From Vibrio campbellii CAIM 519 = NBRC 15631 = ATCC 25920 (GTDB taxonomy: Bacteria; Pseudomonadota; Gammaproteobacteria; Enterobacterales; Vibrionaceae): 64,000 nt of DNA. Positions 33,749 to 42,044 of the stretch are shown in pieces (position 1 is the first letter of the stretch; each line of letters starts with the position of its first letter). The notes below the pieces were generated by a model. It worked only from the letters and a program-made list of their open reading frames with translations. It was not told the origin of the DNA and did no database searches. The position numbers and the translations under genes are program-made. The stretch spans positions 1,860,001 to 1,924,000 of the forward strand of contig NZ_CP015863.1 in the NCBI RefSeq assembly GCF_002163755.1, read 5' to 3'.

Positions 33749-35122
33749 CTAGCCTTGTTTACTTACCGTTGAGCCATCACCAGCATCGTTGATTCTGTAG
33801 CCAAGTTCGGCAACTTTCTGGCGGATTTCGTCAGCTTGTTGGTATTCCTTCTGCTTTTTCATTTGCAAACGCAACTCTACCAATTCCAAGATCTCGCTAG
33901 GGATTTCCTCTTCTTCTACTTTATCAAGCTCCAAACCAAACACACGGTCAAAATAGCGCGCCGTTGCCTTTTTATCTGCATCGTTTAATGCACTTCCAAA
34001 CAACTCCCACATCAATGCGATCGCTTGTGGCATGGCTAAATCGTTGTTGATGAGTGACATAAAACGCTCAACATACGTTTGGTCGACTTTGCCACCTTCT
34101 GGTAGTGCCGACACTTTCGCTTTCAGGCGCTTTAAAGCTGTTTGTGCAGCGTCTAAGCTCTCCCAAGTAAAGCTCAAATGACTGCGATAATGACTGGTCA
34201 ATACCAAATAACGGTAAGCCAGCGGGTCAAAGCCTTTCTCGATTAAGGCATCAAGGCGAAGTGACGTACCGGACTTAGAGATCTTCTCTTTGTTCAATTG
34301 AAGGAAGAAGCCATGCAGCCAGTAATTCGCTTGAACGTGTCCATTCTTTGCTTGGCATTGGGCAATTTCGTTGGTGTGGTGAACTGGGATATGGTCTTCC
34401 CCACCAACATGAATATCGAACACTTCCCCAAGGTACTTCTCTGCCATCGCAGAACATTCAATGTGCCACCCTGGAAAGCCAACTCCCCAAGGGCTTTCCC
34501 ATTCCATTTGTCTTGGTATGTCGCCGCTAAACTTCCAGAGTGCGAAGTCGGTTGGGCTCTTTTTCTCTGCCATTTCGACGCGAATGCCCGCTTCTAAGCC
34601 CTCGCGGTCCAGTTTGGCAAGTTTTCCGTAATCTGGAAGCTTGGCCGAATCAAAATAAACGCCATCGGAGGTTTGATAGGTAAAGCCCTTTTGTTCAAGC
34701 TCTAGGACGAATTCAATCTGTTCTTGAATGTGCTCGGTAGCCCGACAAATAATGGAAGGCTTAATGATGTTGAGCCTTTTAAGATCATCTAAAAACGCGT
34801 CTTCAAAATACTTTGCGATCTCCCAAGCAGACTTGTTCTGTTTTCTCGCGCCCTTCTCCATTTTATCTTCACCGGTATCGGCATCAGACACCAAGTGGCC
34901 AACATCCGTGATGTTCATAACGTGGTTTACGTCGTAGCCGTTGAGCTCTAGCGTGCGTCTTAACACATCCACAAAAAGGTAGGTTCTCAAGTTTCCTGCG
35001 TGCGCATAGTCGTACACCGTCGGACCACAAGCGTACAAACCAACCTTACCCGTTTCGATGGTATTGAACGGCTCAAGGGTGCGCCCCAGTGTATTGAATA
35101 GTTGTAGTTTTGACTGACTCAT
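33749..35122 (-). CDS. cysS: Cysteinyl-tRNA synthetase, divergent type
   Basis: The product is 457 residues, full length. Class I motifs: the HIGH-equivalent is AHAGN in YACGPTVYDYAHAGN, and KISKS gives the KMSKS loop (NKEKISKSGTSL). Zinc ligands Cys in YACG, Cys in GWHIECSAM, and His/Glu in VHHTNEIAQ are all kept. It charges tRNA-Cys. The N-terminal block including NITDVGHLVSDAD and DTGEDKMEKGARK differs from the usual gammaproteobacterial CysRS. It recalls the variants found in candidate-phyla bacteria, so I suspect a second, acquired copy. It has its own Cys-codon leader peptide and attenuator upstream. Confidence 0.93.
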   Translation of the reverse strand: MSQSKLQLFNTLGRTLEPFNTIETGKVGLYACGPTVYDYAHAGNLRTYLFVDVLRRTLELNGYDVNHVMNITDVGHLVSDADTGEDKMEKGARKQNKSAWEIAKYFEDAFLDDLKRLNIIKPSIICRATEHIQEQIEFVLELEQKGFTYQTSDGVYFDSAKLPDYGKLAKLDREGLEAGIRVEMAEKKSPTDFALWKFSGDIPRQMEWESPWGVGFPGWHIECSAMAEKYLGEVFDIHVGGEDHIPVHHTNEIAQCQAKNGHVQANYWLHGFFLQLNKEKISKSGTSLRLDALIEKGFDPLAYRYLVLTSHYRSHLSFTWESLDAAQTALKRLKAKVSALPEGGKVDQTYVERFMSLINNDLAMPQAIALMWELFGSALNDADKKATARYFDRVFGLELDKVEEEEIPSEILELVELRLQMKKQKEYQQADEIRQKVAELGYRINDAGDGSTVSKQG

Positions 35123-35141
35123 ATTGTTATTCCTTTAAATG

Positions 35142-35178
35142 CAAAAAGGCCGCGGATGAAAACATCGGCGGCCTTTAA
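35142..35178 (-). terminator. Attenuator terminator of cysS
   Basis: On the minus strand AAAGGCCGCCGATG pairs with CATCCGCGGCCTTT (one C-C mismatch) around TTTT, followed by TTTTTGC, about 20 bases before the cysS start. Its 5' arm can instead pair with CGGCGGCTTT inside the leader-peptide frame, forming an antiterminator of about 10 bp with one bulge. The two structures exclude each other. Confidence 0.88.
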
Positions 35179-35202
35179 TATGTCTGTATGATCTTTTGCT
35201 AA

Positions 35203-35286
35203 CTAATAGCTACGCGAAAGCCGCCGCACGTCTTTAGAGGTGCGACAACAACAGTTAGTCGAGATAGAAATAGCTAAATAGTTCAT
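35203..35286 (-). CDS. Cys-rich leader peptide controlling cysS
   Basis: ATG 35286 opens a 27-codon frame: MNYLAISISTN, three consecutive Cys codons (TGT TGT TGT), then RTSKDVRRLSRSY and TAG. Directly after the Cys codons GTCGCAC can pair with GTGCGGC (7 bp, loop of 10). The right arm of that hairpin is the same sequence that can pair with the terminator's 5' arm. With scarce Cys-tRNA the ribosome would stall on the Cys codons, free the antiterminator and let cysS be read; otherwise the terminator forms. This is classical ribosome-mediated attenuation, inferred here from sequence. Confidence 0.85.
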   Translation of the reverse strand: MNYLAISISTNCCCRTSKDVRRLSRSY

Positions 35287-35516
35287 ACCCAACACCCTAA
35301 ATAAGAAATCTTTAGAAATCAACCCTGTGATTATCACGCCTTTCGTGGCGACAAATTGAACTGCGTGTGCCGTATGGCATTACTCTACCTTACAAAGCCG
35401 TACCAATCATTACAATTAAGTTTATAAATAAACCTTATATTTTACGTTTGTTTCACGTTTTATTTGATAAAAAACGCTGCATAACGTCTTACACATCAAT
35501 AAATTAGGAATTGTTT

Positions 35517-37454
35517 ATGAAGAAGCCCGCATTTGGGCCTTTACAGCCTATTGCTGTATTTGCGCTATTTTCGCTCGCTTTTCTCTCTGTTTCGCGAATT
35601 TTACTGGCCATTTGGCTCGCTGACCGAATCGAATCTTTTAACGACCTCATCTATATTCTTGGTCAGGGCCTACGCGTAGACTTCGCGACTATCTGTTGGC
35701 TGTTCATTCTTCCGGGCTTACTCTCTGCTCTATTGCCCGTACAAGGTAAAATAGGTGCATGTTGGAAACTAGTTCTCCGCTGCTGGATGGTCGCTGGTTT
35801 GTGGATCTTGGTTTACATGGAGCTTGCAACTGCCCCATTTATTCAAGAGTATGACCTGCGCCCTAACCGCTTGTTTGTTGAGTACCTAATTTACCCGAAA
35901 GAAGTATTCAGTATGCTATGGACCGGTTACAAGTTAGAGCTATTTATTGGTGCACTAGGCACTGCTATCACGCTTTTCCTTGGTTGGAAATGGAGTAAAA
36001 AACTCACCGACAATGCTCAGCAAGTAAACTGGAAATGGCGCCCGTTGATTGCAATATTGGTTGTATTGATCGGTGTCGGCGGTGCACGCTCTTCGTTAGG
36101 TCACCGTCCTCTTAACCCTGCGATGGTGGCATTTTGTAATGATCCTCTGCTCAATGACTTGGCACTTAACTCCTCTTATTCACTGCTGTTTGCTGTGAAT
36201 AATATGAAATCCGAGAAAAGCGCTGAGCAGTTTTACGGCAAGATGGACAACCAGAAGATGCTTGAGCTTGTTCGCTCCTCTTCAACTAAGTCTGACTTCG
36301 ACACTTCATTGCTACCAACGATGAACACCAACAAAGCCACCTATCAAGGTAAACCAAAGAACTTGGTAATTTTGCTTCAGGAAAGTTTAGGTGCTCAGTT
36401 TGTTGGTTCACTCGGTGGTCTTCCACTAACACCAAACTTCGATAAGTTAATGGCTGAAGGTTGGCAGTTCACCCAAATGTACGCGACGGGCACACGCTCT
36501 GTTCGTGGTATTGAAGCCGTGACAACCGGTTTTCCACCATCGCCTTCTCGCGCCGTTGTGAAACTGAGCAAGAGTCAGACGAACTTCTTTACGATTGCCG
36601 ATCTTCTTAAAGCAAATGGCTACCACACCGAATTCATTTACGGTGGCGAAGCAAACTTTGACAATATGAAGTCGTTCTTCTTCGGCAATGGTTTCGATCA
36701 AATTATTGAAGAGAAACACTATGAGAACCCAGAATTTGTTGGCTCTTGGGGGGTAAGTGATGAAGATCTTTACACCAAAGCAGACCAAGAATTTGAACGT
36801 TTGTCTAAAACAGACAAGCCTTTCTTTAGTCTGGTATTCAGTTCGAGCAACCACAGCCCTTACGAATATCCAGAAGGCAAGATCGAACCTTATGATTCTG
36901 AATTTATGACACGCAACAACGCAGTTAAGTATTCAGACTATGCGATTGGCACATTCTTTGACAAGGCGAAGAAATCATCTTACTGGGATGACACGATTTT
37001 CATTGTCATTGCTGATCACGATGCTCGTGTTTCTGGTGCAAACCTAGTACCGGTGAAACACTTCCACATTCCAGCATTGATCATTGGTAAAGGTGTTGAG
37101 CCGCGTAAAGATGACCGCATTGCTAATAACTTAGATATGCCGCCGACCCTCCTTTCGTTGATTGGTGTGGATGCGACATCACCAATGATTGGTCGTGACC
37201 TTACCAAGCCTCTCGCGCGTGAAGATGAACGTGCCATGATGCAATACGACAAAAACTTTGGTTACCTAACCCGAGATAATCTTGTTGTATTCTCTCCGGG
37301 AGAAAAGGTATCGACGATGCAATACAACTTCGATAACCAAACGATGGAACCTATCGAAGTGGAGCCGGCAATTATCGAGCGAGCGAAAGCCAACGCATTG
37401 TTTGCTTCTAAGGCTTATCAAAACAACTGGTATTCTTCCAAGGCGACGAAGTAG
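35517..37454 (+). CDS. LTA synthase-family sulfatase (phosphoglycerol transferase-like)
   Basis: From ATG 35517 (AGGA upstream) the product is about 645 residues. Four to five N-terminal membrane helices (about 10-190) precede a periplasmic alkaline-phosphatase/sulfatase domain (about 285-600). Metal and catalytic motifs: VILLQESLGAQF, TGTRSVRGIEAVTTGFPPSP with the nucleophile Thr in the ATGTRS loop, FSSSNHSPY and IVIADHDARV. In Gram-negative bacteria such proteins transfer phosphoglycerol or phosphoethanolamine to envelope glycans or lipids. The specific acceptor is unknown. A terminator follows. Confidence 0.9.
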   Translation: MKKPAFGPLQPIAVFALFSLAFLSVSRILLAIWLADRIESFNDLIYILGQGLRVDFATICWLFILPGLLSALLPVQGKIGACWKLVLRCWMVAGLWILVYMELATAPFIQEYDLRPNRLFVEYLIYPKEVFSMLWTGYKLELFIGALGTAITLFLGWKWSKKLTDNAQQVNWKWRPLIAILVVLIGVGGARSSLGHRPLNPAMVAFCNDPLLNDLALNSSYSLLFAVNNMKSEKSAEQFYGKMDNQKMLELVRSSSTKSDFDTSLLPTMNTNKATYQGKPKNLVILLQESLGAQFVGSLGGLPLTPNFDKLMAEGWQFTQMYATGTRSVRGIEAVTTGFPPSPSRAVVKLSKSQTNFFTIADLLKANGYHTEFIYGGEANFDNMKSFFFGNGFDQIIEEKHYENPEFVGSWGVSDEDLYTKADQEFERLSKTDKPFFSLVFSSSNHSPYEYPEGKIEPYDSEFMTRNNAVKYSDYAIGTFFDKAKKSSYWDDTIFIVIADHDARVSGANLVPVKHFHIPALIIGKGVEPRKDDRIANNLDMPPTLLSLIGVDATSPMIGRDLTKPLAREDERAMMQYDKNFGYLTRDNLVVFSPGEKVSTMQYNFDNQTMEPIEVEPAIIERAKANALFASKAYQNNWYSSKATK

Positions 37455-37461
37455 ATAAAGA

Positions 37462-37490
37462 TAAGGAGCGCACCATGCGCTCCTTTTTCA
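37462..37490 (+). terminator. Terminator after the sulfatase gene
   Basis: AAGGAGCGC/GCGCTCCTT stem with a 5-base loop, then TTTC. It begins a few bases after the stop codon. Confidence 0.9.
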
Positions 37491-37567
37491 TTGTCACTCC
37501 TGACATAACTTGTCATTTCTCTTAGGTAAGCTCGGTTTTCAATCCCCCAAAAGTTATGGAAACCGCG

Positions 37568-37930
37568 ATGTTTACTATCAATTCTTTCGTCCTTTACGTC
37601 ACAGATATCAACGCGAGTAAGGACTTTTATTCGCAAACTTTTCAGTGCGAGCCAAAAGTGCTTTCTCCCAGTTTTGTCGCGTTAGATTTCGCAAATAATG
37701 TCACTATCACACTTAAACAAAGTAATGCATTAGTACCTAGTAGTGATGTCAATGGAGGCGGTACAGAACTCTCAATACCAGTGGCAGACAAATCTAGGCT
37801 GGATACATTGTTTGAAGAGTGGCGAGCTCAGGGCATGCACTTTGCACAACAGCCAGAAGATTCTGTTTTTGGCTGGAACTTCGTTGCACTTGATCCTGAC
37901 GGGCACCGCATTCGCGTATTTACTCACTAA
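37568..37930 (+). CDS. VOC (glyoxalase/bleomycin-resistance) superfamily protein
   Basis: ATG 37568 gives MFTINSFVLYVTDINASKDFY, the usual VOC N-terminus; the ATG four codons earlier is possible. The product is 120 residues: one beta-alpha-beta-beta-beta module (to about 60) and a second ending FVALDPDGHRIRVFTH, with the characteristic DPDGHRI. Such proteins act as dimers on diverse substrates, often metal-dependent. No specific function can be given. Confidence 0.85.
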   Translation: MFTINSFVLYVTDINASKDFYSQTFQCEPKVLSPSFVALDFANNVTITLKQSNALVPSSDVNGGGTELSIPVADKSRLDTLFEEWRAQGMHFAQQPEDSVFGWNFVALDPDGHRIRVFTH

Positions 37931-38056
37931 AAAAGCGTAAAAAGTCAGAAAAACCGTTTAATAATGTGCTTTTTAGGCATTCCCATTCAGTCGGCAATAA
38001 ATTAGACTCAGTCAAACGCCCAAGAAGTTTGAATTATTGATAAAAAAGGAATGCCA

Positions 38057-38440
38057 ATGAGCTCAAGTATGATCCTTAATGAATCGCTGATTGTAAGTGG
38101 CCGAGATATCCCACTAAAAGAATTGTTGTATGCGAAGCGTGTACTTGATAATTACATGGCTGTGGCAAAAGAAAGTAGCCCGCTCGAACTGCTTACGGAA
38201 ATGAAATCGGCGGCAAAACAAGTGGAATACTTCACTACCAATGATAACCCTTGCGAAGCGCGTAACGTCATCAGTAGCATGATTGATGAGATCGACAGCG
38301 CTGAGTCGTTTGACTCGTTCAAAGCACTTGCAGGTAAGCCTTCTCAAGCATTGAACGAGCTGATTGAAGATCGCGCTCAGTTGATTAAACACGAGCGCGA
38401 ATTACTGTTGGCTTCAGGCTACGACGCCTCTCGTATCTGA
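38057..38440 (+). CDS. Hypothetical protein, 127 aa
   Basis: A soluble, acidic, helix-rich protein (LLYAKRVLDNYMAVAKE, NELIEDRAQLIKHERELLLA). ATG 38057 is preferred over 38051 because AAGGA is optimally spaced from it. No signal, membrane segment or known motif. A terminator follows directly, so it is a single-gene unit. Confidence 0.65.
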   Translation: MSSSMILNESLIVSGRDIPLKELLYAKRVLDNYMAVAKESSPLELLTEMKSAAKQVEYFTTNDNPCEARNVISSMIDEIDSAESFDSFKALAGKPSQALNELIEDRAQLIKHERELLLASGYDASRI

Positions 38441-38470
38441 TCCCGCTTTCAGAGAAATATGGCACATAAA

Positions 38471-38495
38471 AAAGGAGCTCATTGAGCTCCTTTGT
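38471..38495. terminator. Bidirectional terminator
   Basis: AAAGGAGCTC/GAGCTCCTTT with a 3-base loop between convergent genes. Confidence 0.85.
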
Positions 38496-38553
38496 TGTTT
38501 CCAAATCTGTGGAAATATATAGCCTCCGAAAATCGTTGTGCTATATGTTGGCG

Positions 38554-39288
38554 CTACAGGCCCATGTCTTCAGTGATCTCTTTAATCTGTTTCAAGTCCA
38601 TTTTGTTAACTTCAATGAGCTGGTCAACTTGGCTAAGTCGGGAATTGGCCTCATCGTGTTTATCACACGCGTCAGACTTCACATCCCAAGATTTGCCTTC
38701 CAAGAAAACGTCACACTCTTTCTTGAGCTTCTCGATCTTCGGCATTAACGCTTGACGCTCTTTCTCGAGTGACTCAAGTTCCTGTGAGATTTGCAGTTCT
38801 TTACGGAACACTTCACGTGAGCGCTCAAACATGGTTGCTTGCATATCTGCTTGGCGGTTTAGCTTGTCGTTCTCGCTTTTGGTCGTGTTCAGCGTTGCTT
38901 TCTGTTCTTTCACTTGAGACTCAAGCGACAAGTTCACTTTCTCCACTTCAGTCAGCTGCTCTTGAAGTGCTTTCAGTTCCGCTTTGTGCGCTTCTTCTTT
39001 CTCTGTCAGCAGCTTCGCAACCTTTACGTCGATCTCTTTATCTATGCCCGCTTCGCGTGTTTTCACTTGAGAGACCAAGTTAGTTTTATCTTGTGCCAGT
39101 GCTTGGTACTTTTCTTCCAGCACTTGATAAGTGGATTCCCACTTGCTTGCTGTCATTGCTGAGCCAGCCAATCCACCGAATGCCAAACCCAACACGGCCG
39201 CAATCGCAATATAAATGTGAGTACGCTTATCGCGTTCCTCAATGACAACTACTTCGTCTTGGTCTTCAATATTATTTTGAGAAGTCAC
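38554..39288 (-). CDS. Membrane-anchored periplasmic coiled-coil protein
   Basis: The product is 244 residues from a GTG start with GGAG 9 bases upstream. A charged cytoplasmic lead (1-22) is followed by one membrane helix (HIYIAIAAVLGLAFGGLAGS, about 24-43) and a long coiled coil (about 50-190, many Glu/Lys/Gln heptads). The C-terminal part has two Cys (KKECDVF and SDACDKHD) that could form a disulfide. It probably spans or organises the envelope. It follows a 52-residue membrane protein by 31 bases. Confidence 0.75.
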   Translation of the reverse strand: MTSQNNIEDQDEVVVIEERDKRTHIYIAIAAVLGLAFGGLAGSAMTASKWESTYQVLEEKYQALAQDKTNLVSQVKTREAGIDKEIDVKVAKLLTEKEEAHKAELKALQEQLTEVEKVNLSLESQVKEQKATLNTTKSENDKLNRQADMQATMFERSREVFRKELQISQELESLEKERQALMPKIEKLKKECDVFLEGKSWDVKSDACDKHDEANSRLSQVDQLIEVNKMDLKQIKEITEDMGL

Positions 39289-39319
39289 CGTATCTTACTC
39301 CAAGGACTCTACTGGTTGG

Positions 39320-39478
39320 CTAGCGAGTGAGTTCCGCAATCATAATTGACGCGGTATAAATTAAGAATGCGCCGATCAAAGTAATCACGGTCGCCTTTTG
39401 GACTTTTTCATTGGTACGATAACGAAATAGCACAAACGCTACTCCAATCAATACCGCTATGGCTAACAATCTGGTCAT
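39320..39478 (-). CDS. 52-residue two-helix membrane protein
   Basis: AAGGAG lies 6 bases before the ATG. Two hydrophobic segments (LLAIAVLIGVAFVLF and ATVITLIGAFLIYTASIMI) are separated by a short basic loop (RYRTNEKVQK). It is the first gene of a two-gene unit with the coiled-coil membrane protein. Function unknown. Confidence 0.65.
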   Translation of the reverse strand: MTRLLAIAVLIGVAFVLFRYRTNEKVQKATVITLIGAFLIYTASIMIAELTR

Positions 39479-39904
39479 ACCGTCTCCTTGTCCAATAATA
39501 AAAACTTATCCGATCCCATAGACAGCTGTTCAAGGAATCATTGTAACCTAATTCTACGTTGCTTACGGTCAACTTAGCGTAGATTTTGAAGCGATTGCTC
39601 CCGTTTTGATCAATTATCTGTTCTAAACTGAACAACTTATCGCCAAGCCATGCGATTCTCATCAACAAATAGGGTTAATCTCTTCCCTTCTATACAAACC
39701 AACAATAACCAGCCCGAGAAAGCATTTGGTTAGTTAATCAGCAAGCCTATGAAACTAAGACAACAAAGGCGCCATAATATGCTGAAAATAAATCTTCATT
39801 TGGTGTTGAAATGGTAACAAAACATGATAGAGTTCACACGTTAATGGTGACCAGCATCATTAACTAACCTTTACTCATTTAATTGAGTAAATGTTCCGAT
39901 GAAG
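39479..39904. other. Intergenic upstream of the riboswitch
   Basis: No gene is supported; a minus frame at 39408-39668 is a shadow. The promoter for the riboswitch transcript should lie near its right end. Confidence 0.4.
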
Positions 39905-40105
39905 ACTGCAGGAGAGTGGTTATTAACTAAATTTTAACATTTAGTTAGGGTAACTCGCCGAAGAATTAACTATTTCAGGTGCTACCTTAGTAGCGGGGAC
40001 TGTAGTTGGAGGAACCTCTGGAGAGAACCGTTAAATCGGTCGCCGAAGGAGCAAGCCCTGCACATGTGTGTAGGGTGAAACTCTCAGGCAAAAGGACAGA
40101 GGAGT
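39905..40105 (+). ncRNA. Tandem glycine riboswitch
   Basis: Two consecutive aptamers are visible. Aptamer I (about 39905-40005) has GGAGAG, CGCCGAAGAA and TTTCAGGTG, then GGGGACTG. Aptamer II (about 40008-40105) has CTGGAGAG, CGCCGAAGGAGCAA, CTCTCAGGCAAAAGGACAGA. The short linker GGAGGAACC joins them, as in the Vibrio cholerae VC1422 riboswitch. It lies 120 bases before an AGCS symporter start and presumably switches that gene on glycine, by transcription or translation control. Known class; assigned by pattern. Confidence 0.95.
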
Positions 40106-40225
40106 GGAAAGTAACAACCTAACTATTTGGCGTTCCCGCCTTATTTTGAATAGCGTGGCTATTAGAGATCATTGATCTCGTCCTTTCCCTCTTCTCCTTA
40201 TTAGTTGTTTTATTAAGGGGAAATC

Positions 40226-41602
40226 ATGAACGACCTACAATCTTTACTTCAAACCATTGATAACTTTGTCTGGGGTCCACCACTGCTGCTTTTGCTTGTG
40301 GGTACCGGTGTTTACTTCACTTTTAGCCTAGGCATGATCCAATTTAAACACCTGCCAACTGCGTTAGCGATGGTATTCAGTAAAGATAAGTCATCTGATA
40401 AACAGGGTGACGTTTCTAGTTTTGCAGCGCTATGTACTGCGCTGTCTGCAACCATTGGTACAGGTAACATCGTTGGTGTTGCTACCGCAATCAAACTTGG
40501 TGGCCCTGGTGCCCTATTCTGGATGTGGCTCGCTGCCCTATTCGGTATGGCAACCAAATACGCTGAGTGTCTTCTTGCGGTGAAATACCGTCGTGTTGAC
40601 GACAAAGGCCAAATGATTGGTGGTCCTATGTACTACCTGCAATATGGTGTTGGCTCGAAAGCGCTGGCTATCATGTTCGCGGTATTTGCATTGGGCGTTG
40701 CCTGTTTTGGTATCGGTACCTTCCCTCAAGTGAATGCGATTCTTGATGCAAGCGAGATTTCTCTTGGTGTAAACCGTGAAATGTCTGCTTTTGTCCTGAC
40801 ACTATTAGTGGCATTCGTAACCTTAGGTGGTATCAAGTCGATTGCCAGCGTAGCGGGTAAAGTGGTTCCAGCAATGGCGCTATTTTATGTGCTGGCGTGT
40901 TTAAGTGTGATCATCATGAACGCAGACCAATTGCTGAGCGCAGTTGAGTTGGTTTTGGTGTCAGCCTTCACTTCAACCGCAGCGACAGGTGGTTTCTTGG
41001 GGGCAAGCATTATGCTAGCTATCCAGTCAGGTATCGCTCGCGGTGTATTCTCAAACGAATCCGGTTTGGGTAGTGCACCTATGGCAGCTGCAGCAGCGAA
41101 AACAGACTCTTGTGTTAAACAAGGTCTGATTTCTATGACAGGTACTTTCTTCGATACCATCATCATTTGTACTATGACTGGTCTAGCTTTGATCCTGACA
41201 GGCGCTTGGCAAAGTGACTTCTCTGGTGCAGCGATGACAACCCATGCATTTGCAGTAGGCCTAAACGCAGCAACATTTGGCCCAATGCTAGTGTCTATCG
41301 GTCTTATGTTCTTCGCGTTTACCACAATTCTTGGTTGGAACTACTATGGCGAGCGTTGCGTTGTGTTCCTATTCGGTACCAAAGCGGTGCTTCCATACAA
41401 GCTGATTTTCGTTGGTTTGGTGGCATCTGGCGCGTTCCTTCACCTCGATATGATTTGGCTACTAGCTGATATCGTAAACGGCCTGATGGCAATTCCTAAC
41501 CTGATTGGTTTAATTGCTCTGCGCCATGTGGTGTTGGAAGAAACAAAACTGTTCTTCAAACCGTCATCTCAATCGGATGATTTTGATGCAGTGAAAGCAT
41601 AA
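40226..41602 (+). CDS. AGCS-family sodium:alanine/glycine symporter
   Basis: The product is 458 residues with about eleven membrane helices. Family marks are ALCTALSATIGTGNIVGVAT near residues 69-88, FGMATKYAECLLAVKYR, and RGVFSNESGLGSAPMAAAAA near 272-291. It imports glycine or alanine with sodium. The upstream tandem glycine riboswitch argues for glycine as the physiological signal and likely substrate. RBS AAGGGG and ATG at 40226 fit; a terminator follows. Confidence 0.95.
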   Translation: MNDLQSLLQTIDNFVWGPPLLLLLVGTGVYFTFSLGMIQFKHLPTALAMVFSKDKSSDKQGDVSSFAALCTALSATIGTGNIVGVATAIKLGGPGALFWMWLAALFGMATKYAECLLAVKYRRVDDKGQMIGGPMYYLQYGVGSKALAIMFAVFALGVACFGIGTFPQVNAILDASEISLGVNREMSAFVLTLLVAFVTLGGIKSIASVAGKVVPAMALFYVLACLSVIIMNADQLLSAVELVLVSAFTSTAATGGFLGASIMLAIQSGIARGVFSNESGLGSAPMAAAAAKTDSCVKQGLISMTGTFFDTIIICTMTGLALILTGAWQSDFSGAAMTTHAFAVGLNAATFGPMLVSIGLMFFAFTTILGWNYYGERCVVFLFGTKAVLPYKLIFVGLVASGAFLHLDMIWLLADIVNGLMAIPNLIGLIALRHVVLEETKLFFKPSSQSDDFDAVKA

Positions 41603-41619
41603 GCCAAGCTAGAAACTCT

Positions 41620-41648
41620 AAGCCCGCTGAATTCAGCGGGCTTTTTCT
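41620..41648 (+). terminator. Terminator of the AGCS gene
   Basis: AAGCCCGCTGA/TCAGCGGGCTT with a tiny loop, then TTTC. Confidence 0.9.
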
Positions 41649-42044
41649 TGGCTTGAATTCCATCTTTTTCTAACCTCCAATTCCCTTTCCCCATTTAATT
41701 TTCAATTCGCTTAATAACCCTGAAGATATTACAAATTAACAAGTTTTATGACGATATATGAAATCAATTTTTTCACCATAAGCCGTTCGATAAATGAGTA
41801 GATACTAAACCATTATGTCATTACCGAAATAGGTGAGATTCATCTGAAAGTTTTTCAATTGGTTTAAGTTTGGTACTACACGAGATTGATGTTTAGCGAC
41901 TATTGTGCTTTATTTTATAAAATGAAAATTAGGTATTAACTAATTCATATTTAAATGTGACTTTTGTGACGCCTATTCACACAAAGTAAAGTGTAATGTT
42001 CTTTTTCGTTTCCCCTTGCTTATTATAAAAACAAAAACTGTCGT
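41649..42044. other. Intergenic, promoter region of the toxin regulator
   Basis: AT-rich, no gene. It contains TTTGTG (41963-41968) and CACAAA (41980-41985), an inverted repeat 60-80 bases before the regulator start that may be an operator. TGTGA-N7-TCACA within it is close to a CRP site, but the spacer is one base too long. Confidence 0.35.

Noticed and set aside
35161..35340. T-box riboswitch before cysS
   Set aside because: No T-box consensus or specifier stem is visible; T-boxes are rare in gammaproteobacteria, and the Cys-codon leader explains the structure better.
40885..41325. 146-residue minus frame inside the AGCS gene
   Set aside because: A shadow of a well-supported transporter; composition follows the antisense of membrane codons.
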